Below, in pieces: positions 16,814 to 26,967 of a DNA stretch of 64,000 nucleotides. The translations under genes and the position numbers were made by a program. Each line of letters opens with the position of its first letter. Position 1 is the first letter of the stretch. The stretch is from Chloroflexota bacterium (GTDB taxonomy: Bacteria > Chloroflexota > UBA6077 > FW602-bin22 > CADDYW01), in NCBI GenBank assembly GCA_902810745.1, contig CADDYW010000004.1, positions 1-64,000 on the forward strand, in the 5' to 3' direction. Below the pieces are notes generated by a model. That model did no database searches. It was not told where the DNA came from and saw only the letters and a program-made list of their open reading frames with translations.

Positions 16814-18241
16814 TCACGATCGGATTCCAGCAATCTCCCGCCCCGCCGCGAGGATAGCCTGAACCCGAGCCGGCGATTCGGCCTCGGCGTAGATGCGCAT
16901 GATTGGCTCGGTCCCGCTGAAGCGGATCAGCAGCCAGCTTCCATCTTGCAGGATGAACTTGAAGCCGTCCTCCCGCACGGCGCGTGCGACTGGCGTCTGG
17001 GCGATGGCCGTCGGCTCAGCGTGCTCCAGACGGCTGACGATCGATCCACGCTCCTCGGGCGCGAAGTGGACGTCGAGGCGGTCATAGAAGTGTGGTCCTA
17101 CTTTGCTAAAGAGGTATTCGACGAGCTGCGATGGCGACTTCCCAAGCCGAACCATCATGTCAAGGATGAAAAGCCCCGCGAGGATACCGTCTCGTTCGGG
17201 GATGTGACCACGGAAGGCGTAACCGCCGCTCTCCTCGCCGCCCATGAGCGCGTTGGTCTCGATCATCTTCGGGGCCACGTATTTGAAGCCGACAGCCGTC
17301 TCGTACACCGGAACACTGTACAGCGCACCAAGCTTATCGAGCATCGAGCTGGTGGAGAGGGTCTTGACGATCGGCCCACGCCAGCCGCGGACTTCCAGCA
17401 GATACAGGGCGAGCAGGCTGTACACCCGTAGCTGATCGATGAAGCGCCCTTCCTCGTCACACACACCCAGCCGGTCAGCGTCGCCGTCGGTCGCCAGCCC
17501 GACGCTGGCTGAAACCGCGCGAACCGTCGCGAAGAGCTTCTGGAGGTTTCGAGCTATCGGCTCCGGACTGACACCGCCGAACCAGGGATTACGCTCGCCA
17601 TTGATCTCGACGATCTCGATCGCGCCACCGCCGAGCATCCGTGGGAACCATCCCATACCGGCTCCGTACATCGGATCGATAACGACCTTCAGCTGCGCCT
17701 GACGGATCGCCTCGACGTCGACCAGCGTCGCAAGGTGGGCGAGGTACGACTCTGACGGCTCGATCTCCACAATGAGACCTTCCCGTACTGCCTGTGCCCG
17801 TGGCACCGTCGCGACGTCGCCGGTCGGAATCACCGAGATGATCTGCTCCAGCTCGGCGATTGTCGCCGGGTCGGCGGCGCCACCGTAGTCGGAGCGTACC
17901 TTGAAGCCGTTGTACACGGGGGGATTGTGGCTCGCGGTGATGGTGATTCCGCCCGCGGCCTTACGCTCCAGGATGGCGTAGGAAACGACCGGCGTCGGCT
18001 CGGCTCGCTCGCAGAGGTATGCCTTTACGCCACAGCCGGCCAGCGCCTCGGCGGCCGCGAGTGCAAACGCTTCAGATTCAAACCGTGTATCGTAACCGAC
18101 GACGACCCCGCGGTCGGCGATTCCCTTCTTGAGAAGCAGCTCTCCAACGCCACGCGCGCATCGGCGAACATTGTCGAACGTGTAGTCATCGGCGATAACC
18201 GCTCTCCAACCGTCGGTGCCAAACACAATCGGCTTTGCCAT
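16814..18241 (-). CDS. Phosphoglucomutase/phosphomannomutase
   Basis: A 475-residue alpha-D-phosphohexomutase that interconverts hexose 6- and 1-phosphates. The phosphoserine loop is GITITASHNPP (about residue 100), the metal loop is DGDADRLGV, the sugar loop is GGEESGGYAF, and the phosphate-binding loop near the end is IRFSGTEPIMRIY. As last gene of the GDP-sugar part of the run it would supply mannose 1-phosphate (or glucose 1-phosphate). The substrate cannot be fixed from sequence. The gap to the previous gene is 120 bases, so it may also have its own promoter. Confidence 0.93.
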   Translation of the reverse strand: MAKPIVFGTDGWRAVIADDYTFDNVRRCARGVGELLLKKGIADRGVVVGYDTRFESEAFALAAAEALAGCGVKAYLCERAEPTPVVSYAILERKAAGGITITASHNPPVYNGFKVRSDYGGAADPATIAELEQIISVIPTGDVATVPRAQAVREGLIVEIEPSESYLAHLATLVDVEAIRQAQLKVVIDPMYGAGMGWFPRMLGGGAIEIVEINGERNPWFGGVSPEPIARNLQKLFATVRAVSASVGLATDGDADRLGVCDEEGRFIDQLRVYSLLALYLLEVRGWRGPIVKTLSTSSMLDKLGALYSVPVYETAVGFKYVAPKMIETNALMGGEESGGYAFRGHIPERDGILAGLFILDMMVRLGKSPSQLVEYLFSKVGPHFYDRLDVHFAPEERGSIVSRLEHAEPTAIAQTPVARAVREDGFKFILQDGSWLLIRFSGTEPIMRIYAEAESPARVQAILAAGREIAGIRS

Positions 18242-18361
18242 GCCTTACTCTTTCCACCAGATCGTCTTTGGTCTGGAATCGTGGTGTGTCAGTATCGTAC
18301 TCGATCCGGTCCGAAAATGCCTACCGGATCGTCGGATGCGAAGGGCGCCGCGGCAGCCGTG

Positions 18362-19405
18362 TCACACGCGGCAGCGCCAGTAGTCGAGGAGATCCTGCAT
18401 TGTCGTCTCGAACGAGATCTCCGGCTGCCATCCCGTCTGGTTTCGGAACTTGGTCGAGTCGGACCAGAGCAGCGTGACGTCAGACGGTCGCAGTCGCGAC
18501 GGATCCACGCGTATGTCGATCCGGCGATCCGCGAGCTTCAGGAGCACGTGGAGCATCTCCTCGACCGTTCGACACGTGCCGGACCCGATATTATACGCTT
18601 CGCCAGGAACTCCACGCTCCAGGGCCAGCCAGTATCCACGAACGGTATCCCGAACATCGGTCCAGTCTCGCTTGCTCGCGAGGTCACCGACCTCGATGAC
18701 GGGCTCTTTCAGTCCCTTCTCGATCTGCGCAATCTGTTTGGCAAAGGACGATTCGACGAAGAACTCGCCGCGACGCGGGCCGGTGTGATTGAACGCGCGG
18801 GTGACGACTGCCCGCAGACCGAAGCTCCGATGATACTGCCACGCTAATTCTTCCTGTGCGACCTTGCTCACCGCGTACGGGCTGAGCGGTCGGAGCAGAT
18901 TCGTCTCCTTGATCGGGACTTCGTTCGGCAGGACGAGGCCGTACTCCTCACTCGAGCCAGCCACGTGAACGAGCGGATCGAGACCAGCCTCGCGAATCGC
19001 CTCGAACAGATTGACCTCTCCGATGATGTTCAGCTCCAGCGTCTGCGCGGGTGAGTCCCAGGACGAAGGAACGAAGCTCTGGGCGGCCAGGTGAAAGATC
19101 CGATCCGGTCGCAGACCCGCGATCAGGCGCCGCATCGAGGACGGGTCGGAGATGTCGGCCAGGATGAGATTCAGATGCCCGCTCTTGGCCTCGGTTTGGA
19201 CCCACCGGGCGAGCTGCTCGGCCGAGAGCACGTTGCCGCCGCTTGCAATGCGGTTGACCTTCCCGGCCTCGATCAGATCGTGGAGGTTATCCGTCCGGCT
19301 CCGCCAACGGTATGTGCCGAAGACTTCGACGCCAGGCAGCGTCAGCGCGTACTCCGCAAGGTGACTTCCAGCCATGCCGGTCACGCCGGTGATCAATATT
19401 CGCAA
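18362..19405 (-). CDS. NAD(P)-dependent sugar epimerase/dehydratase (GDP-mannose 4,6-dehydratase/RMD-like)
   Basis: A 347-residue extended short-chain dehydrogenase. The Rossmann start is ITGVTGMAGSHLAEYAL, the catalytic pair is Tyr/Lys in SPYAVSKVA, with SSEEYG before it. The sequence RPDRIFHLAAQSFVPSSWDSP and the late DWTDVRDTVRGYWLAL place it in the GMD/RMD family, which makes GDP-4-keto-6-deoxymannose or reduces it to GDP-rhamnose. It is a paralogue of the gene at 20583. Which of the two does which step is not decidable here. Confidence 0.85.
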   Translation of the reverse strand: MRILITGVTGMAGSHLAEYALTLPGVEVFGTYRWRSRTDNLHDLIEAGKVNRIASGGNVLSAEQLARWVQTEAKSGHLNLILADISDPSSMRRLIAGLRPDRIFHLAAQSFVPSSWDSPAQTLELNIIGEVNLFEAIREAGLDPLVHVAGSSEEYGLVLPNEVPIKETNLLRPLSPYAVSKVAQEELAWQYHRSFGLRAVVTRAFNHTGPRRGEFFVESSFAKQIAQIEKGLKEPVIEVGDLASKRDWTDVRDTVRGYWLALERGVPGEAYNIGSGTCRTVEEMLHVLLKLADRRIDIRVDPSRLRPSDVTLLWSDSTKFRNQTGWQPEISFETTMQDLLDYWRCRV

Positions 19406-19453
19406 CCCATCATCTCCTACTTTGAGCGTTCGCCCATACCAGCCGCGAGCTGA

Positions 19454-20566
19454 TCAGAATGTGATTGTCCGGGGAGGGATCGATCGTCCCGGCCAGATGC
19501 GAATCGCCTGGTCCAGACGATTCTCTGAGCCGATCGAGCACCCATCGGCGATCACGGCTCCACCAGTGACGATCGCATCGTCGTCGACCACGACGTCCCG
19601 GCCCAGTATCGAGCCGCTCAGCTTCACTCGCGCTCCGATCTTTACCCCCGACCAGAGGATTGCTTCCTCGATCGTAGTCCCGGGGCCGATAACACAGCCA
19701 TCGCCGATAACGACGGGACCGCTGATGCGCGCGCCGGCTGCGATGCGGACCCGGTCGCCCAGGATTGCCGGTCCGATAACCGTGACCGATGGATCCACCG
19801 CTGCTCCCTTTCCTGCTCGGAACCCGCGTCCGCCAGCAAGTCGCCTCGAGAGATGCTGCACCCGTCCGTTGAGAATATCTCGCTGGACGGTCAGGTATTT
19901 CGCCGGGGTCCCGATGTCGATCCAGTAGCAGTCGGAGCGGAAGCCGTAGACTGGATCACGGCGTGACAGCAGCTCGGGGAAGACCCCGCGCTCGAACATG
20001 TAGTACGTCGCGGGTGGGATGAGATCGAGAACTTCTGGCTCGAGAACGTAGGTTCCCGCGTTGATGAAGTTCGTCGTCACATCTTCGAGCCTCGGCTTTT
20101 CGATGAAACGACGGACGCGGCCCGTGGCGTCGGTCTCGACCAATCCATAGGCGGTTGGATCCTCCACCGGCGTCAGCGAGATCGTCGCCTTCGCTCCGTT
20201 CTGCCGGTGGAAGTCGATCATCGCCCCGAGATCGAGGTCGGTGAGGATGTCACCGTTCAGGACCAGGAACGTGCCGTCGACGTACTGTGCAACGTTCTTG
20301 ACGCCGCCGGCCGTTCCTAGCGGGCTGGCCTCGACGACGTAGCGAAGACGGATCCCGAAATCGCTACCATCGCCGAAGTGCTTCTCGATGACCTCCGAAC
20401 GATATCCCATACTCAGAATCACGTCCGTGATTCCGTGGTCCTTAAGATACGCGAGAACGTGCTCGAGGAAAGGGCGGTTGACAACCGGAAGCATCGGCTT
20501 GGGAAGATTCACGGTGAGCGGCCGTAGCCGTGTTCCCTCTCCCCCGACCAGAATAACCGCCTTCAT
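19454..20566 (-). CDS. Sugar-1-phosphate nucleotidyltransferase with hexapeptide tail
   Basis: A 370-residue enzyme that makes a nucleotide-sugar from sugar 1-phosphate and NTP. The catalytic N-terminal domain starts MKAVILVGGEGTRLRPLT, followed by KPMLPVVNRP, and includes LVLNGDILTDLDL and EKP. Residues about 260-370 form a left-handed beta-helix of hexapeptide repeats (VRIAAGARISGPVVIGDGCV). The neighbours suggest GDP-mannose pyrophosphorylase activity. The ATG at 20566 follows AGGAGATAGG; the longer upstream frame is a shadow of the next gene. Confidence 0.9.
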   Translation of the reverse strand: MKAVILVGGEGTRLRPLTVNLPKPMLPVVNRPFLEHVLAYLKDHGITDVILSMGYRSEVIEKHFGDGSDFGIRLRYVVEASPLGTAGGVKNVAQYVDGTFLVLNGDILTDLDLGAMIDFHRQNGAKATISLTPVEDPTAYGLVETDATGRVRRFIEKPRLEDVTTNFINAGTYVLEPEVLDLIPPATYYMFERGVFPELLSRRDPVYGFRSDCYWIDIGTPAKYLTVQRDILNGRVQHLSRRLAGGRGFRAGKGAAVDPSVTVIGPAILGDRVRIAAGARISGPVVIGDGCVIGPGTTIEEAILWSGVKIGARVKLSGSILGRDVVVDDDAIVTGGAVIADGCSIGSENRLDQAIRIWPGRSIPPRTITF

Positions 20567-20582
20567 AATCCGCCTATCTCCT

Positions 20583-21551
20583 TCAGCTCTGCGCCACCTT
20601 CGTCCGCCACTCTTCCAGAACGTCGCGCAAGCTCTGATCGATCGGTATCTGCGGACGCCAGCCGACCTCGTCACGAATCTTCCGATTATCACTCTCGATG
20701 GCTGGTGCATCAACGGGTCGAAACCGCGAAGGATCCGTCCGGACCTCGAGGGGACAGCGTGCCAGCTTGCACAGGCTGTCCAGCAGGTCGCCGATCGAGC
20801 GGACACAGCCTCCGCCGACGTTGTACACCTCGCCGGCCCGGCCGCGTTCGAGTACCAACGCGTAAGCGCGAACGGCATCGCGGACGTCGGTAAAGTCTCG
20901 GCGCGCGCTCAGATTTCCGACCTCGATCACTGGCGGCCGCCGTCCGGCCTCGGCCTCGGCAATCTGACGGGCGAAGCTGGGAATCGCGAATCGATCGGAC
21001 TGGCCCGGGCCGATGAGATTAAACGGCCGAACGCGAACGACGTCGAGGTGGCGGCCAAGGTAGTACTGGAGCCCGAGGAAATCCTGAGCGATCTTGCTCA
21101 CGGCATAGGGGCTTTCGGGACGTAACGGCGCTGTCTCCGCGAGCGGTAGGTCGGTCAGGTGAGCGCTCCCGTACTCCTCCGAGGAGCCCACGACCAGAAC
21201 GCGAGCATCCGGCGCGTGCCGTACCGACGCTTCCAGAACGTTCAGCTCGGCAAGGACATTGTTGGTCAGCGTCTGTGCCGGATCCTGCCAGGAGGCAGGG
21301 ACGGACGACTGCGCGGCGAGGTGCACGACCCAGTCGGGCCGAATCTCTTCGAGCGCGGCGTCGACGAACGACGGGTCAATCAGGTCCCCGACGAAGACCT
21401 GGCTCGACGGCAGGCGGAGGATGGCGCAGTCGGCCGAGGACGGGAGATGACGAACGAGCGCGAAGACTCGAGAAGTATCGGTTGCCCTCGCCCACGCGAC
21501 AAAATGGGTACCAACGAAACCGGCAGCCCCGGTCACGACGATTCGAGCCAA
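20583..21551 (-). CDS. NAD(P)-dependent sugar epimerase/reductase (RMD-like)
   Basis: A 322-residue extended short-chain dehydrogenase. It has VTGAAGFVGTHFV, the HLAAQSSVPASWQDPAQTL block, SSEEYG, the catalytic SPYAVSKIAQ, and DFTDVRDAVRAYALVL. It is similar along its whole length to the gene at 18362, so the two are paralogues that surround the nucleotidyltransferase. It is likely to act on a GDP-4-keto-6-deoxy sugar. The gene starts 25 bases after metK stops, and the spacing suggests a common transcript. Confidence 0.85.
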   Translation of the reverse strand: MARIVVTGAAGFVGTHFVAWARATDTSRVFALVRHLPSSADCAILRLPSSQVFVGDLIDPSFVDAALEEIRPDWVVHLAAQSSVPASWQDPAQTLTNNVLAELNVLEASVRHAPDARVLVVGSSEEYGSAHLTDLPLAETAPLRPESPYAVSKIAQDFLGLQYYLGRHLDVVRVRPFNLIGPGQSDRFAIPSFARQIAEAEAGRRPPVIEVGNLSARRDFTDVRDAVRAYALVLERGRAGEVYNVGGGCVRSIGDLLDSLCKLARCPLEVRTDPSRFRPVDAPAIESDNRKIRDEVGWRPQIPIDQSLRDVLEEWRTKVAQS

Positions 21552-21576
21552 CTATCCCTCGCTGGGCTCCGACGGT

Positions 21577-22791
21577 TCACAGTCCAGCCGCTCGGCGGAG
21601 CTCCTCGGCCTTGTCAGTCCGCTCCCACGGAGCGTCGATATCATCGCGTCCGAAATGACCATATGCCGCGGTCGGACGGTAGATCGGTCGGAGTAGATTC
21701 AGGTTCTGGATGATTGCCGCCGGGCGGAGATCGAAATGCGTTTGGATCAGCTCTGAGATCGTCTCTTCAGGCACCTTGGCCGTGCCGAACGTCTCGATCA
21801 TAATCGAGACGGGTCGGGCGACGCCGATAGCATAGGCAAGCTGGATCTCGAAGCGGTCCGCGAGCCCTGCCGCGACGATGTTCTTCGCGACGTAGCGGGC
21901 CGCGTACGCGCCGGAGCGATCGACCTTGGTGGGATCCTTGCCGGAGAAGGCACCGCCGCCGTGGCGAGCCATTCCACCATACGTATCGACGATGATCTTT
22001 CGACCGGTCAGTCCGGCGTCGCCCATCGGTCCGCCGATCACGAAGCGGCCCGTCGGATTGACGAGAATTCGTGTCTTCGCATCCATCAGGTGCGGGGGGA
22101 TCACTTCGCCGATGACCGTGTCGATCACGTCGCTTTCGATGCGCTCGCTCGAAACCTTGTCGTCGTGCTGCGCCGCGACGACGACCGTATCGACGCGGGC
22201 TGGCTGGCCATAGTGGTACTCTACCGTCACCTGCGACTTCCCGTCGGGACGAAGGTAGGGCAGGAGCCCGCTCTTGCGCACCTGGGCGAGGCGACGGCAG
22301 ATGCGGTGAGCAAGCGAGATGGTGAGTGGCATCAGCTCGGGCGTCTCGTTGCAGGCAAACCCCACCATCATACCCTGGTCGCCCGCTCCGGTGCGATCGA
22401 GCTCGGCATCGGTCAGGAGGCCGGAGCGTGCCTCGAGTGCTCGATCGACTCCCTGTCGGATATCCTGCGATTGCTCTTTGATCGAGACCATCACACCTGC
22501 AGACTGGCAATCGAGTCCGAACGCGGCGTCAGTGTAACCAACGTCTTCGATAGTCTTACGAACCACCTTCGGCATGTCCACGTAGCAGTCGGTGGTGATC
22601 TCACCCATGACCAGAACCAGGCCGGTGGTGGTCGCGACCTCGCACGCCACGCGTGCCCGTGGATCCTGATCGAGGATTGCATCGAGGATCGAATCGGAAA
22701 TCTGATCGCACAGCTTGTCGGGGTGCCCTTCGGTCACCGACTCCGACGTGAATAGCAGGCGCGGAGAGCGCATGAAGGTCAGGTTGCTCAT
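21577..22791 (-). CDS. metK: S-adenosylmethionine synthetase
   Basis: A protein of about 404 residues making SAM from methionine and ATP. Signature blocks are [35 protein letters not shown] (the ATP-binding signature) and [16 protein letters not shown] (the phosphate-binding signature). An ATG at 22803 touches the AGGAG ribosome site, so the ATG at 22791 is preferred. It sits in the SAM-riboswitch-led run, so SAM itself should repress its synthesis. Confidence 0.96.
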   Translation of the reverse strand: MSNLTFMRSPRLLFTSESVTEGHPDKLCDQISDSILDAILDQDPRARVACEVATTTGLVLVMGEITTDCYVDMPKVVRKTIEDVGYTDAAFGLDCQSAGVMVSIKEQSQDIRQGVDRALEARSGLLTDAELDRTGAGDQGMMVGFACNETPELMPLTISLAHRICRRLAQVRKSGLLPYLRPDGKSQVTVEYHYGQPARVDTVVVAAQHDDKVSSERIESDVIDTVIGEVIPPHLMDAKTRILVNPTGRFVIGGPMGDAGLTGRKIIVDTYGGMARHGGGAFSGKDPTKVDRSGAYAARYVAKNIVAAGLADRFEIQLAYAIGVARPVSIMIETFGTAKVPEETISELIQTHFDLRPAAIIQNLNLLRPIYRPTAAYGHFGRDDIDAPWERTDKAEELRRAAGL

Positions 22792-22817
22792 TCTCTTGTC
22801 CATCTCCTACTGCAGGC

Positions 22818-25020
<2,203 letters not shown>

Positions 25021-25029
25021 CGCTGCTGG

Positions 25030-26082
25030 TCACTCCTGAACACTTGACCCTGTTCGCGCGAGGGTCAGCTCCGCGAGGCTGTGACGATATGGCGGTCGAG
25101 CAATACCGGTCTCGGTGACGATCGCCGAGATCAATTCATGTGGCGTGACGTCAAAGGCCAGATTGAGGGCAGGGGATTCCTGGGGCGCAATCAACGTCCC
25201 GCCCAACACGCGAATCTCCTCTGGGCGTCGTTCCTCCAGTGGAATCGCCGATCCATCCGGGATCGAGACATCGATCGTCGAGGTTGGCGCCACGACGTAG
25301 AACGGAATCCCGTGGGCCCTTGCCAGAACGGCGAGTGAATACGTCCCGACCTTGTTCGCGACATCGCCGTTTACCGCGACTCGATCGGCTCCGACCAGGA
25401 CCACGTCGACCAGGCCACGCTTCATCAAGAAGCCGGCAGCCCCGTCGGCAATGACGGTGTGCCGAATCCCTTCCATCAAGAGCTCCCAGGCAGTCAGGCG
25501 GGCGCCCTGGAGAGCAGGACGTGTCTCGTCGACCCAGACGTGAATAGTCTTTCCTCGCCGGTGCGCCGTTCGGATCACTCCAAGCGCTGTACCGAAGTCG
25601 ACGGTCGCCAGGCTACCGGTATTGCAGTGCGTAAGCACGTTTGCCGGGGAAGGAATCAGGTCGGCCCCGATGTCCCCCATTCGGCGGTTAGCCTGACGAT
25701 CTTCCTCGCAGATGGCGTGGGCCGCCTCGAGCGCACGCCGTTTCGCATCCTCGACGTCGGTCGCCAGATTCGTCGCGGCACGCACGACGTCGAGGGCACG
25801 GGCGAGATTGACCGCCGTCGGGCGGGTCCGTCGAAGGAGATCGACGGCGCGGTCGAGGTCTCCCCACCAGCTGCCCAGATCCACGGCTCGGCTGTGCTGA
25901 CCGGCGAGTACCAGCCCATACCCGGCCGCGACGCCGATTGCGGGTGCGCCACGGACCCGCAGCGCGACGATTGCCTCCGCCACGTCTTCCGGCGTCCAGC
26001 AATCGACGTAGATCAGATGCGTCGGGAGCTGGGTCTGGTCAATGATACGAACTCGGTCGCCGAGCCATTCAACGCTTTTCAT
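25030..26082 (-). CDS. mtnA: Methylthioribose-1-phosphate isomerase
   Basis: A 350-residue enzyme of the eIF-2B-like fold that converts 5-methylthioribose 1-phosphate to the ribulose form in methionine salvage. RGAPAIGVAAGYGL, THCNTGSLATVDFGTALGV and GADRVAVNGDVANKVGTY (with the catalytic Asp) identify it. The start MKSVEWLGDRVRIIDQTQLP matches the family, so ATG 26082 is preferred over ATG 26130 or GTG 26139, which lie next to the riboswitch terminator. It is the first gene after the SAM riboswitch. Confidence 0.93.
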   Translation of the reverse strand: MKSVEWLGDRVRIIDQTQLPTHLIYVDCWTPEDVAEAIVALRVRGAPAIGVAAGYGLVLAGQHSRAVDLGSWWGDLDRAVDLLRRTRPTAVNLARALDVVRAATNLATDVEDAKRRALEAAHAICEEDRQANRRMGDIGADLIPSPANVLTHCNTGSLATVDFGTALGVIRTAHRRGKTIHVWVDETRPALQGARLTAWELLMEGIRHTVIADGAAGFLMKRGLVDVVLVGADRVAVNGDVANKVGTYSLAVLARAHGIPFYVVAPTSTIDVSIPDGSAIPLEERRPEEIRVLGGTLIAPQESPALNLAFDVTPHELISAIVTETGIARPPYRHSLAELTLARTGSSVQE

Positions 26083-26139
26083 CACTTCGCGCGTTCGCAG
26101 GCAGGTCTGGATAATGTCGCCTGGCTGCATCAATGACAC

Positions 26140-26310
26140 AAAAAAACTTCCCCCGGATGAGAGAAGTTTCCAATCCTGCGTCTCTCATCTCCCGGAGTGC
26201 ATTACTCCGGCGGAATTAGCACCGCACCGGTGTCCGGCCTGAGCCAGTCCTGGTCGGATGCTGGGCTTCGTCGGGCCAGTCCCTCCACCTCTCTGGATAA
26301 GAGCAGCACC
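26140..26310 (-). promoter_or_regulatory. SAM-I riboswitch (S-box) with terminator
   Basis: On the minus strand CTCTTATC (26296-26303) opens the P1 stem and is followed by the S-box core AGAG-GGTGGAGGGACTGGCCC. GATGAGAG (26182-26189) closes P1. The same strand can instead pair with CTCTCATC at 26154-26161 as antiterminator. The terminator is AAACTTC/GAAGTTT (26144-26150 with 26163-26169) followed by seven T. With SAM bound, P1 forms and the terminator folds, so the downstream mtnA-metK run is switched off. Confidence 0.95.
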
Positions 26311-26327
26311 CTATTCAGTTTGGCGCG

Positions 26328-26357
26328 ATTATATCATAGCGCATCGTGGCCGCACAA
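26328..26357 (-). promoter_or_regulatory. Promoter of the SAM-riboswitch operon
   Basis: On the minus strand TTGTGC (26352-26357), 18 bases, then TATAAT (26328-26333), which is also an extended -10 (TGATATAAT). It uses the same -35/-10 pair as the rpsO promoter. It lies between the apt stop and the riboswitch, so the operon is independent of apt. Confidence 0.75.
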
Positions 26358-26412
26358 CGGCAGGCGGGCCGTTCGCTCGAATCGACGTCCCGCGTGCCAC
26401 GGGTACCGGTCG

Positions 26413-26952
26413 TCACCTGTCGGTACCGTCGTACTGAATCAGACTGACAATGGGCGGTGGATCGACGAGGTTCTGCCGGCCATTGAGATACAAAAGCTCG
26501 ATCAGAAACGCGAGGCCGATCACCGTGCCCCCCAACTGCTCGACCAGCTTTATCGTGGCGAGAACTGTGCCACCGGTTGCCAGGAGGTCGTCAACGACGA
26601 GCACCCGCTGCCCCGGCTCGATCGCATCTTGATGCAGCTCGAGCGTATTGTGTCCGTACTCGAGATCGTACGATACCCGAACCGCTGGCGCGGGCAGGCG
26701 TCCAAGCTTGCGGACGGGCACGAAGCCTGCTCCCAGGTTGTACGCGAGTGGCGCGGCAAGGATGAAGCCGCGTGACTCCATCCCGACCACCACGTCGACG
26801 TCCTTGCCCTCGAAGGGCCGGGTCAGGCGGTCGATCGCTTCTCTGAACGCGACTGGATTCTTCAGGAGCGTCGTGATGTCCTTGAACAGGACACCCTGTC
26901 GCGGAAAGTCCGGAATATCCCGAATAAGCGACTCAAGATCGAGGGCGCTCAC
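26413..26952 (-). CDS. apt: Adenine phosphoribosyltransferase
   Basis: A 179-residue type I phosphoribosyltransferase that makes AMP from adenine and PRPP. It shows IPDFPRQGVLFKDITTLL near the start, VVGMESRGFI, and the PRPP-binding motif VLVVDDLLATGGT. The GTG start follows GGGAGG. It lies just upstream of the methionine-salvage operon, which can yield adenine from methylthioadenosine. It starts 15 bases after leuS ends and probably shares its transcript. Confidence 0.95.
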   Translation of the reverse strand: MSALDLESLIRDIPDFPRQGVLFKDITTLLKNPVAFREAIDRLTRPFEGKDVDVVVGMESRGFILAAPLAYNLGAGFVPVRKLGRLPAPAVRVSYDLEYGHNTLELHQDAIEPGQRVLVVDDLLATGGTVLATIKLVEQLGGTVIGLAFLIELLYLNGRQNLVDPPPIVSLIQYDGTDR

Positions 26953-26967
26953 GATGACCTCCCGATC

